Source: Paludibacteraceae bacterium (lineage in GTDB: Bacteria; Bacteroidota; Bacteroidia; Bacteroidales; Paludibacteraceae). From it: DNA of 64,000 nucleotides. Made by a program: the position numbers and the translations under genes. Shown in pieces: positions 38,790 to 48,714 of this stretch (position 1 is its first letter; each line of letters begins with the position of its first letter). Below the pieces are notes generated by a model. The model had not been told where the DNA came from. It saw only the letters and a list, made by a program, of their open reading frames with translations, and made no database searches. The stretch spans positions 62,001 through 126,000 of the forward strand of contig JAFXPK010000023.1 of the NCBI GenBank assembly GCA_017527905.1, given 5' to 3'.

Positions 38790-39542
38790 ATGAGATTCAA
38801 ATTAATATTCACGCTATTATTGTTCAGCCCAAGTTTAATGGCTCAAAACGTAAAAATCATAAACAAAACAGGTACAACATTAAAAGAGTGTTCATGGGTT
38901 ACAGAGCGTGACACGGGCAGGCACAATGCCGGCTATAAAGGAAGCATATGGATTAAAAACCAATATAATTCACCCGCCCTGGAATTCAACACAAAAAAAT
39001 TCGACGGCAAGATAAAATTCGCCAATTCGGGGAAACACACCCTAACTTTCACAGGCGATAATGATTCCATATATTATCGTTGGAACGTGGAAATAAATCG
39101 CAACACAAAAAAACTCATTGTAGATGAATCTTATATGAGAATCCACAAAAGCGCATTAGAACCTAGATTATGTACGGATGAAGATGGTAGAACCGACTTG
39201 CATTTTAAATTCATCAACAAGACCTTCTATAAGATATACGCTTGCTTCCCATGGTTATCAGATGAGCCAAAAGAGCGTAACGATATATTTTTCTACAACC
39301 CCGACAAAAGATTGGATCCAGGAGAAGAAAGAGACGAAATCGTAGTGTCGGAGCGTACGTACAACAGTTATTTAAAAGGGGTAGACCTTCAATTCCGTTA
39401 CGTTGGAACAGACGAAAATGGCAACATGGTCTCATTTTACCAAGACAATGTCACATCTGCGGCAGACGATGACGTTGTGATTACTCCCGAAAATATTAAA
39501 CCGCTGAAGATGAACCAAAATCCTTCCTTTGGCAAAAAATAA
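38790..39542 (+). CDS. Unknown secreted protein with two similar modules
   Basis: Protein of 250 residues with a signal peptide (about 1-19, SPSLMAQN). I do not recognise the family. Two segments look alike: VKIINKTGTTLKECSWV near residue 21 and FKFINKTFYKIYACFPW near 135. Each starts a module of about 110 residues predicted to be mostly beta-strand. This suggests an internal duplication. The DNA is more AT-rich than its neighbours, which may point to acquisition, but this is weak. It is followed by a strong bidirectional terminator. Confidence 0.6.
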   Translation: MRFKLIFTLLLFSPSLMAQNVKIINKTGTTLKECSWVTERDTGRHNAGYKGSIWIKNQYNSPALEFNTKKFDGKIKFANSGKHTLTFTGDNDSIYYRWNVEINRNTKKLIVDESYMRIHKSALEPRLCTDEDGRTDLHFKFINKTFYKIYACFPWLSDEPKERNDIFFYNPDKRLDPGEERDEIVVSERTYNSYLKGVDLQFRYVGTDENGNMVSFYQDNVTSAADDDVVITPENIKPLKMNQNPSFGKK

Positions 39543-39601
39543 GGAATGTGTTGATGTCAGGTCTATTATTAGGCCTCAAATTCTAAAATAATATGCTAAT
39601 C

Positions 39602-39639
39602 AAAAAAACGTTTGCCAGAATTCTGACAAACGTTTTTTT
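39602..39639. terminator. Bidirectional terminator between convergent genes
   Basis: A 13-bp outer stem, six A residues plus ACGTTTG (39602-39614) paired with CAAACGT plus six T residues (39627-39639), encloses a 12-nt region that itself contains palindromic AGAATTCT. The stem gives A/T runs on both strands, serving the plus gene ending at 39542 and the minus gene ending at 39676. Confidence 0.85.
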
Positions 39640-39675
39640 ATGGAATCTTTTTATTCAAAGGGGAAGGATGCCTCG

Positions 39676-42600
39676 TCAGAATTTTATCGTTCCTACCGTA
39701 TAGACATCCTTAGCATTGCCCAACTGGAGCGTCAGGACCTGCTTCTCCTGATTCGGTCGTCCGAAGTTCGTATAAATGGTAGCCTGGACCACCACCGGCT
39801 GCAATCGTTTTTGGCTGTTCGTTCCGTAATAATTCGCCTGAATCAGATACTCTCCCTTAATGGCCTTCTTCAAACAGAACTCTTCCGGTCCATATCCCCT
39901 CCTTATATCATCAGAAATCCTACCACCGATAGCAGTCTGCCTATGCGCATAATAACACTTTTCCCCATTCGGATCGGTCACCCAAAGATCTATGTCACAA
40001 TCATCGGTGTTCCATGTGAGGATAATCCTGATATCTACAGGGCAATTACCCAACAAGCGCTTGTCGTAGGCTGACGTGTCGATTTTGCCTGGATTCAACT
40101 CGATAAGGGCGTTCAATTCGTTGATGGCTATTTGCTGAATGTTCTTGAAACGGCTATCCCACTTGGAGAAGCCCACCTTATAGAGCAAGTCGGCCGCTTT
40201 CTGCAATTGTCCCAATTCAATGTAGACCAACGCCAAATCACGGTAGGACTGAGGTTCCTCGCCTCTCATCTTGACCACACGTTCATAGACGGAAGCCGCC
40301 AACTCATACGATTTGAACTCCACCAACTTATTGGCGCAGGAACGGGCCACCTCCGCATCCTCCAGCTTCAGCTCCGCCAAGTTGGACAAGATACGGATCG
40401 CCGCATCAGTCTGCTTCTCCCGATGGGAATACTCCGCCACATCCAGATAGAACGATGGAGATTGGGCATATTTGGGTTTCATTTTCAGATATGCATCATA
40501 CATCTGCTCTGACCTGACAGACTTCAGCTCGGAAAGATACGGAACATCAGGATTCCAATACTGGACCTGAACAGATACATCCCCACCACCATCTACGGAT
40601 GAGGCAGAAGAGCCGTCTCCATTCCTCTGTTGCGAAGTTCTCCGCGATGATGATTCAGCAGAGCTAACCATGACTCCACTAACACGACCCGCCAAAGCTC
40701 TTTCCACACTTGCCTGAGGCGCCTCACGAAGATCTTCGGCGTGCACCTGCGAAGTAGAACCCGTCACGTCACGTCTACTTTCACGTCTATGGCCATAATC
40801 CGTAGTAACAACAACCTCCGCGAGTTCACCCGGATCTTCATCAACTTGCATTTCATCTGCCAAGATGACCGGTTCTTCCGACTGTCCGGTGAGAGACCCT
40901 ACACCCCTGATTCGTACAGTCGATCTCACCTCCGTTGCGGTGTCGTTCGAAGGTTTCGCCTTCTGGTCATTTTCAGCATTCCACCATCGCAGGAAGTCAT
41001 TTCTTGCGGAAAGAATGTTAAATCTATAGAAAGTATCGGCCTGGGCAGACTTCGGTCGATTGGCCGTCATCCTAAGATATTGATCCATCAATTCTTCAGG
41101 AGGTGTTATCTCATAACGCACATAATCATTTACAGTCTCTAAGACAATAAGCGAGGTGTTACGGGTGACGATGCCATATTGTTTCGACAATTCTATGATC
41201 TCCCGCTTATTCTTTTCCGAATCGAAATCCAGCTCCGCCAATTTTCTCTGTGCCCACATTCGTTTCACATTGTTGGCGCGGACTGGATCAATGGCCGAGA
41301 CATGACAAGTCACACTGTCCGTCACACGATTGCCAAAACCGTAGTAGAGGGTGATATCAGCCTCCTTCGATTTCATGATTCCAGAGATGGAGAATGACTC
41401 GATGACACGGGTCGGCATGGAAGGATAGACCTCCGAGATCTTATCCGCATCATACTTCGCCTTAATGAACTGGAACTCCTGGTGGGTCAATAAATTCACA
41501 GCCTCCGCATTGTTCAAGGAACAGAGGTTAATGTAAGTGCCCCCATTCTTCAAGGCAATAAATCTCAAGTAATTATGGTCAGCCATAGGGTTCGAATTAA
41601 CGGTTATCACCGAGCCCTTCGCCTTCGAGAGGGTGTCCTTCCCTATATTGCCCATTCCATCCGAGAAGAAGAGGATTTCGTCCGTCCCGAATTTCGAGAA
41701 ATCAACACTACCCAATTGGGTCGCTCCGTCGAATATAGGGGTGTCGGTGCGAATGATCTTCCTGACATCCTTCACCTTACACGTCGTATCGAGATGTTGC
41801 CTATAGCTGAAGGTCACCAAGCGCACATTCGATATGCCTTGGGCTTGGGCATAACTCTCCAAGAAATCGAAGTCCCTGTCCAGATTCCTATCCTGCGAGG
41901 AAGAAGAGACGTCGTAAACCACCGTCACCCCGCTCGGTTTCGCCTTCTCCAGAACATTTTTAGGCTTTACCGGTGAATAGATGTAGAAATAGGTGTCGAG
42001 GCCCGCATTCTCCGTGTAGATCTTCGGGAAATCCGACTGCGGGAATTCCAGGAGGAGACCCTTCTTCAAGGTGATGTTTTTACGAACTATCTGTGATGTA
42101 AATCCTTGATCCTTAGGACTGAAATAGATATCGTCGATGGGGCCTTTGGAGACAATTGGTTCGTTTTGTTCATTCCTAACATCGATTTTAAGAGCAAAGG
42201 TTTCAATCTTCGAATCCGTTTGCATCGGCAGACGATAATACCTTTTACCGTTAGAGGTGGTCAGCTCTTGCTCGCAAGCCACCACCACATGGCGGGTTCC
42301 TTTTGAAGAGAAAGGATATATGCGGGTCCGGAAATTATTGCCCGCCGTCATCTCCATCAGACCAGGGTCAACTCCTTCACGCACTTTTTTTTCGAAGGTC
42401 ACTCTACCCTTTTCCTTCTCGACGACAACCCCTTCCCGAAGTTTACCGTTGATGTCGAGCGCATAACGGGAGACCGTCTGCCCCTCCGCCAAAGGGAAAT
42501 TGAACTCACCCTCCAACGTGCGTGTTGTAGGGTTGTAGAATGTCATGTCGAATGTGGTAGTGGCCACATTCCCGACCACCTCCACATTGACCTTCAAATC

Positions 42601-42720
42601 CCTGAGTTCAATGTCCTTACCCCCTTCAGAGGATGATTTAATCGTAGGAAGACCCAGTTGGGCAAAAACGCCTGCCGTCGCAAGCGACAGCGACACGAAA
42701 AGCGAAATTATTCTCTTCAT
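39676..42720 (-). CDS. VIT/VWA protein with TonB-plug-like segments, TPR-like region and DUF2135
   Basis: Secreted protein of 1014 residues with signal peptide (about 1-20). In order: a VIT domain (about 35-155, FYNPTTRTLEGEFNFPL and VTFEKKVREGVDPGL); and a von Willebrand A domain (about 260-430) with the MIDAS-like DVSSSS at 270-275. Segments with TonB-receptor-plug motifs follow (601-690: RIRGVGSL, then EVVVTT, VTGS and LAGRVSGVMVSS). A helical TPR-like region (about 735-880) and a C-terminal DUF2135 domain (about 895-1014, WNTDDCDIDLWVTDPNG) complete it. VIT and VWA pairs act in protein binding, but the role of this group in Bacteroidetes is unknown. The plug-like part is too short for a transport barrel and its two halves are in reverse order. 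Confidence 0.84.
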   Translation of the reverse strand: MKRIISLFVSLSLATAGVFAQLGLPTIKSSSEGGKDIELRDLKVNVEVVGNVATTTFDMTFYNPTTRTLEGEFNFPLAEGQTVSRYALDINGKLREGVVVEKEKGRVTFEKKVREGVDPGLMEMTAGNNFRTRIYPFSSKGTRHVVVACEQELTTSNGKRYYRLPMQTDSKIETFALKIDVRNEQNEPIVSKGPIDDIYFSPKDQGFTSQIVRKNITLKKGLLLEFPQSDFPKIYTENAGLDTYFYIYSPVKPKNVLEKAKPSGVTVVYDVSSSSQDRNLDRDFDFLESYAQAQGISNVRLVTFSYRQHLDTTCKVKDVRKIIRTDTPIFDGATQLGSVDFSKFGTDEILFFSDGMGNIGKDTLSKAKGSVITVNSNPMADHNYLRFIALKNGGTYINLCSLNNAEAVNLLTHQEFQFIKAKYDADKISEVYPSMPTRVIESFSISGIMKSKEADITLYYGFGNRVTDSVTCHVSAIDPVRANNVKRMWAQRKLAELDFDSEKNKREIIELSKQYGIVTRNTSLIVLETVNDYVRYEITPPEELMDQYLRMTANRPKSAQADTFYRFNILSARNDFLRWWNAENDQKAKPSNDTATEVRSTVRIRGVGSLTGQSEEPVILADEMQVDEDPGELAEVVVTTDYGHRRESRRDVTGSTSQVHAEDLREAPQASVERALAGRVSGVMVSSAESSSRRTSQQRNGDGSSASSVDGGGDVSVQVQYWNPDVPYLSELKSVRSEQMYDAYLKMKPKYAQSPSFYLDVAEYSHREKQTDAAIRILSNLAELKLEDAEVARSCANKLVEFKSYELAASVYERVVKMRGEEPQSYRDLALVYIELGQLQKAADLLYKVGFSKWDSRFKNIQQIAINELNALIELNPGKIDTSAYDKRLLGNCPVDIRIILTWNTDDCDIDLWVTDPNGEKCYYAHRQTAIGGRISDDIRRGYGPEEFCLKKAIKGEYLIQANYYGTNSQKRLQPVVVQATIYTNFGRPNQEKQVLTLQLGNAKDVYTVGTIKF

Positions 42721-42785
42721 ATTCTTGACGGATAATTATTTTCTGACCTAATATAGGAAAAGTCTTCCTATTTTACAAATAAATA

Positions 42786-43619
42786 TCACCGCTTGATCAA
42801 AGCCGAGTATTCATTCAACTCCTCTTCGGGCCATTTCTGGTTTATATTGATAAGCGTATCATTATCCTTAAAAGGAGGGAACTTCTCATGGAAAGTCAGT
42901 CGGCGGAAATGATGATGGAAGATGCCCCCCACGATGGACAATGGTTTGATGTCCTTCCCTTCTTTGCTTAGTTTCATTGTCTGGAAGAACATATCGAAAT
43001 CGGCCGCATAGATCCGAGGGTCCCATTCGCCTCCGACTATTTCAAGTCCCTGTTTGTCCATGATGATAGCCGACCCCGAAAAGCCTATCCTCAAATTCAA
43101 CCCATGTCGGTTCCATACATCTTCGCAAAACTTAGCCCAATTACGCCCATAGCACAGCTTCGTCATCAGTTTCAAGGAGATACTCCTTTGCCCGAGGAGG
43201 AACTGCAACGGATATTTGACATGCTTCCAATGGCGGGAAAGCTTTGTGGTTTCCTCTTTCGTCGCCATGCGGTCGTTGCTGGCGAGCGATAGGATATGGT
43301 AACCGTCTTTGCCCAATATCTGCAGCAAACGGCTGTCCCAATGGGGAGAAAGGAGTATATCGTTGTTCAAGAAGGCGAACACATCCCCCCTCGCCACCTT
43401 GATACCCTCGTTTTGGCAATAAGGATAAGAGTAATTCCCGTCATTCTCAATCACGCGCACGTTATTCCCCAACGACTTAAAAAACTCGATGCTTCCATCC
43501 GTTGAGCCGTTGTCGACGATAATGAGCTCGAACTCGGAATCGGTGTTCTTGACAATAGAATCATAGAACATACGATTCATGGGCAACTGGTTGAAAATTG
43601 CGGTAATGATACTTATCAT
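42786..43619 (-). CDS. Family 2 glycosyltransferase
   Basis: Protein of 277 residues. A GT-A nucleotide-sugar-binding domain starts at the N-terminus (MISIITAIFNQLPMN, then IIVDNGSTDGSIEFF), followed by NEGIKVARGDVFAFLNNDILLSPHWD, which provides the DxD-like metal site. The C-terminal half has the rhamnosyltransferase-like layout but no membrane helix. The acceptor cannot be predicted. It is close (47 bp) to the TamB gene upstream and 65 bp from the VIT gene downstream, all on the minus strand; there is no polysaccharide cluster around it. Confidence 0.87.
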   Translation of the reverse strand: MISIITAIFNQLPMNRMFYDSIVKNTDSEFELIIVDNGSTDGSIEFFKSLGNNVRVIENDGNYSYPYCQNEGIKVARGDVFAFLNNDILLSPHWDSRLLQILGKDGYHILSLASNDRMATKEETTKLSRHWKHVKYPLQFLLGQRSISLKLMTKLCYGRNWAKFCEDVWNRHGLNLRIGFSGSAIIMDKQGLEIVGGEWDPRIYAADFDMFFQTMKLSKEGKDIKPLSIVGGIFHHHFRRLTFHEKFPPFKDNDTLININQKWPEEELNEYSALIKR

Positions 43620-43665
43620 AAACAGTTATTTATTAATTAGATTCAGTTCAACTAGTCTTTTTAGA

Positions 43666-46600
43666 TCAATCGTTTTCATCCAACAAGCCTTCCCCTTTAG
43701 CAGGAGCAGACTGCTCTCCGTCCTTCCGCTCGTCCTTCTTTTCATCCGTCTTCTTGTCCTCCTTCTTATCCTCCTCGTCATCCTTCTTGAAGACACCCTT
43801 GACACTGCTCCAATAAGACTTCATCAAGCCAGAGAACGTGTCGAAATCCTCATGGTATACGAGGCCTACGCCCTGCGTGTTGGCGGCCTGTTTGAAGTAG
43901 CTGTTGTTCGAGCGGTTGAACGCCTTCGTCCTGAAACGGCCAGACTTGGTCAGCTTATATTCGATGTCGAAGTCCACGATACTGTTCGAGATATTGGCGG
44001 CCTCATCCGCCTCGTCCCTGTACCCGAAATTACCGTTCAGCAAGAGCCTATCGTTGAACAATTGGGTGGAGAGCGCCACGTCGAACTCACTGGAAGCGCT
44101 CGTGCCGTCGGTTGCCGTGGTGGTCGGTTTGTAGTTCAGACCGATGTTGATGTCGCGGCTCATCTTCGAGATCCAGTTGGAAAGCTGAGAAGAGAGCGTG
44201 GAGAAGCCCACAGAAGAGAGCTCCGTCGTGGTGACGCTGGAGAGCGTGGATTTGTCCATCGTGTAGAAATGGCCCAATGCGAGGAGGGAAGCCACATTAC
44301 GGTTGACCGCCTCCTCCGTGTTGATCACACTCTTCAATTTACTACGCACATCCTCGTCCGAGTTAGGCAGGTCAATGTCAAACTTAATGATAGGGCGAGA
44401 AATCGTTCCGGTCAAGTCCAGCAGGCAGTGGACAGGCGTAGGGGTGGAACGCAAGTGCGGGTCATCAATGATGTCCGTCAGGGAAGCGTTCAAACCATAC
44501 TGCGCGCGGATGTCGATGAACGCATTGTACGGGTTACCCGTCCAGCTCACCGTACTACCGCTGGTGATATCGAATTTCCTTGATATCACACTTTGGATCG
44601 TGAAGAGGTAATCACCCTTCTCTATTTCGTAGCTACCATACATCTTGAAATCACTCTCTCCGGAATTGTAGGTCAAGCGCAAATTACCCGAACCGAACGC
44701 GCGGATCAGGTCGCCCTGCTGCGCATCCATGATCAACTGGACCTGAGCATCCGGGGTAGCCACCACCCTAGCGTCCACCGCAATTATCGTAGGCGAGGAG
44801 TTCCCCTTCTCCCGTGCCTTCCGCAAACGTTCACGCTGAGCGCGCCTCCTCTCCGTCATGGGTTTGTTCTCGTCCGTCTCCACGAAAGAGATAAAATTAC
44901 ACTCCTTGGTGGAGGAGGTACCCTCCACAGGAATCGTCAGCAAGGTGTTCTTCTGGGTCACGAGATCCAAATTGATATTCACCCTGTCCGAATTACCGGA
45001 GATATTCGCCCCACCCTTCACATATGCCTTGCCGAAGAAGGTCTCGTTGTCCTCCTCCTGCGTGTTCAAGGCAAGGAACTTGTCGCACTTCAGGTCGAAC
45101 GCATACTTGAAATTACGGAACCCATCGTGCAACAACAGGCCCGAAAGCACCGCATAATTCCCCTCCACATCGTAGACGGCCGTCTGGTTCAGACGAATCG
45201 TGTTCGGTGTCATATAGACAGTATCAGACAACACATAGGAGGTGTTCAGGTAATCAATATCGAAGGCCATGTCACGCACATACGGAGTACCAGCCAAACC
45301 GATATGGCCGAACTTACCATACGCCTTCACGATACCGCTGACGGTACCCGTGTTGTTCGGCATCACATTGCGCAGATAATGGCGGAGGAACTTCAGATCC
45401 ACATTCTTCAGGTTGCCTTCGATATAGAGGGAATCGTTGCCCAAGTAGACACCGCCGAACAGGTCGGAGCGGTACAACTGATCATCATACAAGGACAATA
45501 GTTTAGACTTGAAGCCGATGCATTTCTGCCTTTCTATCCAAGCGGATTTCACGGAGAGGTCACCGATCGTGTACCCGTTGATGGTGGCGTCATAAACGTA
45601 AAGGTCTCCATTGAAATGAGGAGACTCCATGGCGTTGAACAAGAAAACATCACCGTCAGAGACACCATCAAAAGTAATATCCTTATTATCAATGATATCA
45701 CTGATATAATCCAGTTTCATGTCACTGAAATGGACGTTGATGCTATCCCCATAAGAGGAGGAGTTTACACCATTGATGCTCAAGAACTGAGTGCCATGAT
45801 TGAAATAGAAACTATCCACCTCCAAACGTTTCTTGTCTAGGCTCACCTTGCTTTTATGGATCAGCCACTCCACATCATTGAGGATGACCGACGACGGATT
45901 AATGTTGAAATCAGCGATCAAGCCCTCCCCCTTCGTGAAGTCCTTGAAATGCGCGCCGACCAGCAAGGAACCACTGTAGGTCACATCCCCCGTGTTGCTG
46001 AAGGAATATTTGAAGTCCAAGGAATCATTAGCCGTCAAGGTATTGATCGAGAAGAAATACGGGTTGCGTCGTCCGCTGGCAGACTGGCAGGTGGTACGCA
46101 TCATCGCCTTCAGCTTATCCCCCGGGTTCTCCGCCAGAAGCAACATATCGGTCAATATCTTATTACCATACTGCAACTGGTCCGACTCCACCCTCACGCG
46201 GAATTTGTTCGTGGAATCATTCAGGAAACCGCTCACCCTCGTCTCCTCCAAGATGGAAAGAGGCAGTTCATAGGCATCATTGATAGGCTCCGTGTTGTCG
46301 ACGACAAAATCGAACGTGAAATCATTGACGCGCTTCTTCTCTGGGGTAAGGCGCTCCTCCTTCACAATGGAAGGCAGATAGCGGTGCGCCAAGTTGTGGA
46401 AGCACTTGCCTATCGTGGAGAACTGGTATTGACCGACCACGCTACCATTGATGTAGTCGGAATAGATGGTCAACCTACGCTTACCGTCCCTCACCGTGGC
46501 GGCGACACTCAGGTTATTGATGTCCAACTCTTTATTTCCATTAATGAAGACAACATTATCCAACGAAAAAGAACCCTCGATGTTATCGATGGAGTTACCC

Positions 46601-48264
46601 ACGACATTGGTCTCCACGTCAAACGACACGCTGGCATTGTCATACTTCTTGATAAGATGGGTCGCGCTCAGATTCAACTTGTCCACATGGGAGGAGAAAT
46701 GGTAGATAGGCATGTCATGCTTCTTGAAATCAGCCTTACCGGAGAAGTTCACCTCCGCATTCTTGTCGCTCATGATGAGCTCACCGTCGAAGCCATCCCC
46801 GTCGAAACGACCATTCAGGCGGATATTCTCGTAACAATAATTCTTATAAGTGATGGAGTCCACCTTACCCTCCGCATCCAGCACGAAGTTACGGTCCGAC
46901 AACTTATGCAAGCCAATGCTCAGGTTCATCGACACATCCCCAATCTCAGACGAAGCTCCGAAGATATCCGCCAAATGGTAATCCTTCGCGCTAATCTCAC
47001 CCACCGCCTTGTAGCTGTTCAATTGGAAATCAGGCGATTGGAACGTTGCGGAAACATTCATGTCACCCGCCACGGAAGAAATCACGCCCTTCGCCAACAA
47101 ATCCTGCAAAGAGCCCTTCAACATACCTTGGTACGAGACCGCACCCAACGAATCCAGCGAACGGGTGAGCTGGACCTCCCTATCGATGGCGACATAAAGG
47201 ATATCGGACAACTCCATCGGAGAAGAAGAAAGACGGTTGATATTCGCATCTATGTAGAAATTCTTAGGATCCGGATAGACATTCCGCAACCACGCACTAC
47301 CGACGAACTTAGTGTCCGAACCATAGGCTATACTCATGCCTTTCACTTGGATATCGTTCGGTGCCCCCTCAATCGCGCCACTGATCCTGACGTCGTCGAA
47401 AAGGATATCCAACGGCGGGTGCAGAGAAGAGAAATCGGCAGGGTGCAAGACAGACGGTGCGATGTTGACCACGCCACGAAGCCGATTCATAGGGTCATCG
47501 AACGCCTTGAAATGGTCATGGTTCACCAAGACTTGGTCTAAACGCAGATGACTCCGGGGCGTCGCCAGCACAAAGTCCTTCACATAGATACGGTCAGTGT
47601 TGATGTCAAGAACAGCCGAAATCGTATCCACGACCAAGCCAGACTTCTCCTGCATGGAGATATCGTCCACATATAGATGGACAGAATCACCCGAGAAGGA
47701 ACTGACATAGATGCGGCCATTTATATCACTCACGCTCAAATCATTAGGATTCAATTTCCCGACCACATCCTTCTTGTACGGATTCCGGTAGGAGACGTCG
47801 CATTGGGAAAAAGCGATCGATTCGATGTTCATGGACCATTGCCAAGAAAGCGAATCGTCCTCCTCCTTCGGCTTGAAAGCATCCACAAAAAACTGGAAAT
47901 TAGGCACTTGCAACGAATCCATGGAGAGGTTCGCCCTCATGCCTGAAAACTGTATCGTACGAAACGAAATGGTGGAGGAGAAAAGCTTCATCAACTCGAT
48001 CGTCACCTTGGCCCTATCCCAGGCGAGCATCGTATCCCCCTGCAAATCCTGCACGTAGACGTTCTGCAAAACAAAGCTGTTCGGGAAAGACCAATCGATA
48101 TGGTCCATACCGATCTCGCTGCCCACCTGTCTAGAGAGACTCTGCGTCAAGGAGGATACCACCCGACGCTGGATTCTATCGTTCTGCAAGGCCGCATACG
48201 ACAAGAGGAGCAACAAAGAAATCACCCCTAAAATGGACAGCAATATGTACGTCAGCTTTTTCAT
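43666..48264 (-). CDS. TamB-like translocation and assembly module protein (DUF490)
   Basis: I start it at the ATG at 48264 (MKKLTYILLSILGVISLLLLLSY, a signal-anchor), giving 1532 residues; a longer frame to 48462 has an unlikely hydrophobic extension and runs into the divergent promoter region. An N-terminal membrane helix is followed by a very long beta-rich body with repeated AsmA/TamB-like strands. The C-terminal TamB domain (about 1130-1450) includes ISRPIIKFDIDLPNSDEDVRSKL and FNDRLLLNGNFGYRDE. TamB forms a periplasm-spanning bridge used for lipid transport or barrel assembly. The last 45 residues are strongly Lys/Asp/Glu-rich (KKDDEEDKKEDKK), an unusual low-complexity tail. Confidence 0.9.
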   Translation of the reverse strand: MKKLTYILLSILGVISLLLLLSYAALQNDRIQRRVVSSLTQSLSRQVGSEIGMDHIDWSFPNSFVLQNVYVQDLQGDTMLAWDRAKVTIELMKLFSSTISFRTIQFSGMRANLSMDSLQVPNFQFFVDAFKPKEEDDSLSWQWSMNIESIAFSQCDVSYRNPYKKDVVGKLNPNDLSVSDINGRIYVSSFSGDSVHLYVDDISMQEKSGLVVDTISAVLDINTDRIYVKDFVLATPRSHLRLDQVLVNHDHFKAFDDPMNRLRGVVNIAPSVLHPADFSSLHPPLDILFDDVRISGAIEGAPNDIQVKGMSIAYGSDTKFVGSAWLRNVYPDPKNFYIDANINRLSSSPMELSDILYVAIDREVQLTRSLDSLGAVSYQGMLKGSLQDLLAKGVISSVAGDMNVSATFQSPDFQLNSYKAVGEISAKDYHLADIFGASSEIGDVSMNLSIGLHKLSDRNFVLDAEGKVDSITYKNYCYENIRLNGRFDGDGFDGELIMSDKNAEVNFSGKADFKKHDMPIYHFSSHVDKLNLSATHLIKKYDNASVSFDVETNVVGNSIDNIEGSFSLDNVVFINGNKELDINNLSVAATVRDGKRRLTIYSDYINGSVVGQYQFSTIGKCFHNLAHRYLPSIVKEERLTPEKKRVNDFTFDFVVDNTEPINDAYELPLSILEETRVSGFLNDSTNKFRVRVESDQLQYGNKILTDMLLLAENPGDKLKAMMRTTCQSASGRRNPYFFSINTLTANDSLDFKYSFSNTGDVTYSGSLLVGAHFKDFTKGEGLIADFNINPSSVILNDVEWLIHKSKVSLDKKRLEVDSFYFNHGTQFLSINGVNSSSYGDSINVHFSDMKLDYISDIIDNKDITFDGVSDGDVFLFNAMESPHFNGDLYVYDATINGYTIGDLSVKSAWIERQKCIGFKSKLLSLYDDQLYRSDLFGGVYLGNDSLYIEGNLKNVDLKFLRHYLRNVMPNNTGTVSGIVKAYGKFGHIGLAGTPYVRDMAFDIDYLNTSYVLSDTVYMTPNTIRLNQTAVYDVEGNYAVLSGLLLHDGFRNFKYAFDLKCDKFLALNTQEEDNETFFGKAYVKGGANISGNSDRVNINLDLVTQKNTLLTIPVEGTSSTKECNFISFVETDENKPMTERRRAQRERLRKAREKGNSSPTIIAVDARVVATPDAQVQLIMDAQQGDLIRAFGSGNLRLTYNSGESDFKMYGSYEIEKGDYLFTIQSVISRKFDITSGSTVSWTGNPYNAFIDIRAQYGLNASLTDIIDDPHLRSTPTPVHCLLDLTGTISRPIIKFDIDLPNSDEDVRSKLKSVINTEEAVNRNVASLLALGHFYTMDKSTLSSVTTTELSSVGFSTLSSQLSNWISKMSRDINIGLNYKPTTTATDGTSASSEFDVALSTQLFNDRLLLNGNFGYRDEADEAANISNSIVDFDIEYKLTKSGRFRTKAFNRSNNSYFKQAANTQGVGLVYHEDFDTFSGLMKSYWSSVKGVFKKDDEEDKKEDKKTDEKKDERKDGEQSAPAKGEGLLDEND

Positions 48265-48279
48265 GCCAATATAATCGTA

Positions 48280-48287
48280 CAAAGATA
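48280..48287 (-). promoter_or_regulatory. -7 box of the TamB gene
   Basis: On the minus strand TATCTTTG is a perfect TAnnTTTG match 15 bp before the chosen ATG at 48264. The -33 region at the right distance is weak (TTCGT rather than TTG). It supports the 48264 start over the longer frame, although the leader would be very short. Confidence 0.45.
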
Positions 48288-48410
48288 GCACATATACACG
48301 ATTTATAACGAAAAACAACACGCCTATAGCGTTAAAATAACTATAAAAAAAACATAAAATCGTTAATACATGGGCAAAAGAGCGAGAAGAGGACACCTTA
48401 GAAAAATTAA

Positions 48411-48442
48411 TTTCCTTTTTTGAGAAAAAAAGAGTAATTTCG
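48411..48442 (+). promoter_or_regulatory. Promoter of the 2-oxoacid:ferredoxin oxidoreductase operon
   Basis: TTTC (48411-48414), a 20-bp spacer and TAATTTCG (48435-48442) approximate the Bacteroidetes pattern with one mismatch in each box. The first ATG is at 48480. Confidence 0.5.
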
Positions 48443-48479
48443 CGACTATTAAAAAACGACATAATAAACAGTAAGAAAA

Positions 48480-48707
48480 ATGGCTAAAATCAAAGGAGCT
48501 GTTGTGGTTAACAAAGACAGATGCAAGGGATGCCAATTGTGCGTGGTCGCTTGCCCTGCCAACGTGTTGGCGATGTCCAAACAAGTTAACGCGAAAGGTT
48601 ACAATTACGCCATCATGGCTAATGAGGACGCATGCGTAGGCTGCGCAAGTTGTGGAATCGTATGTCCGGATGGATGTATTTCAGTGTACAAAACAAAAAT
48701 AGATTAA
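48480..48707 (+). CDS. Ferredoxin-type 4Fe-4S subunit of 2-oxoacid oxidoreductase
   Basis: Protein of 75 residues with two 4Fe-4S motifs, CKGCQLCVVACP and CVGCASCGIVCP. It is the delta/ferredoxin subunit that carries electrons from the catalytic subunits to the external ferredoxin. It is first in a four-gene operon with 7 bp to the alpha-subunit gene. Confidence 0.93.
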   Translation: MAKIKGAVVVNKDRCKGCQLCVVACPANVLAMSKQVNAKGYNYAIMANEDACVGCASCGIVCPDGCISVYKTKID

Positions 48708-48714
48708 TATAGAG

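Noticed and set aside
45856..47541. 561-residue plus-strand open frame
   Set aside because: It is entirely antisense to the TamB gene and its composition (rich in Arg, His, Gln, Ile) is that of a shadow frame; no family resemblance.
48265..48462. Upstream extension of the TamB gene
   Set aside because: It adds a phenylalanine-rich stretch before a good signal-anchor and covers the TAnnTTTG box and divergent promoter region.
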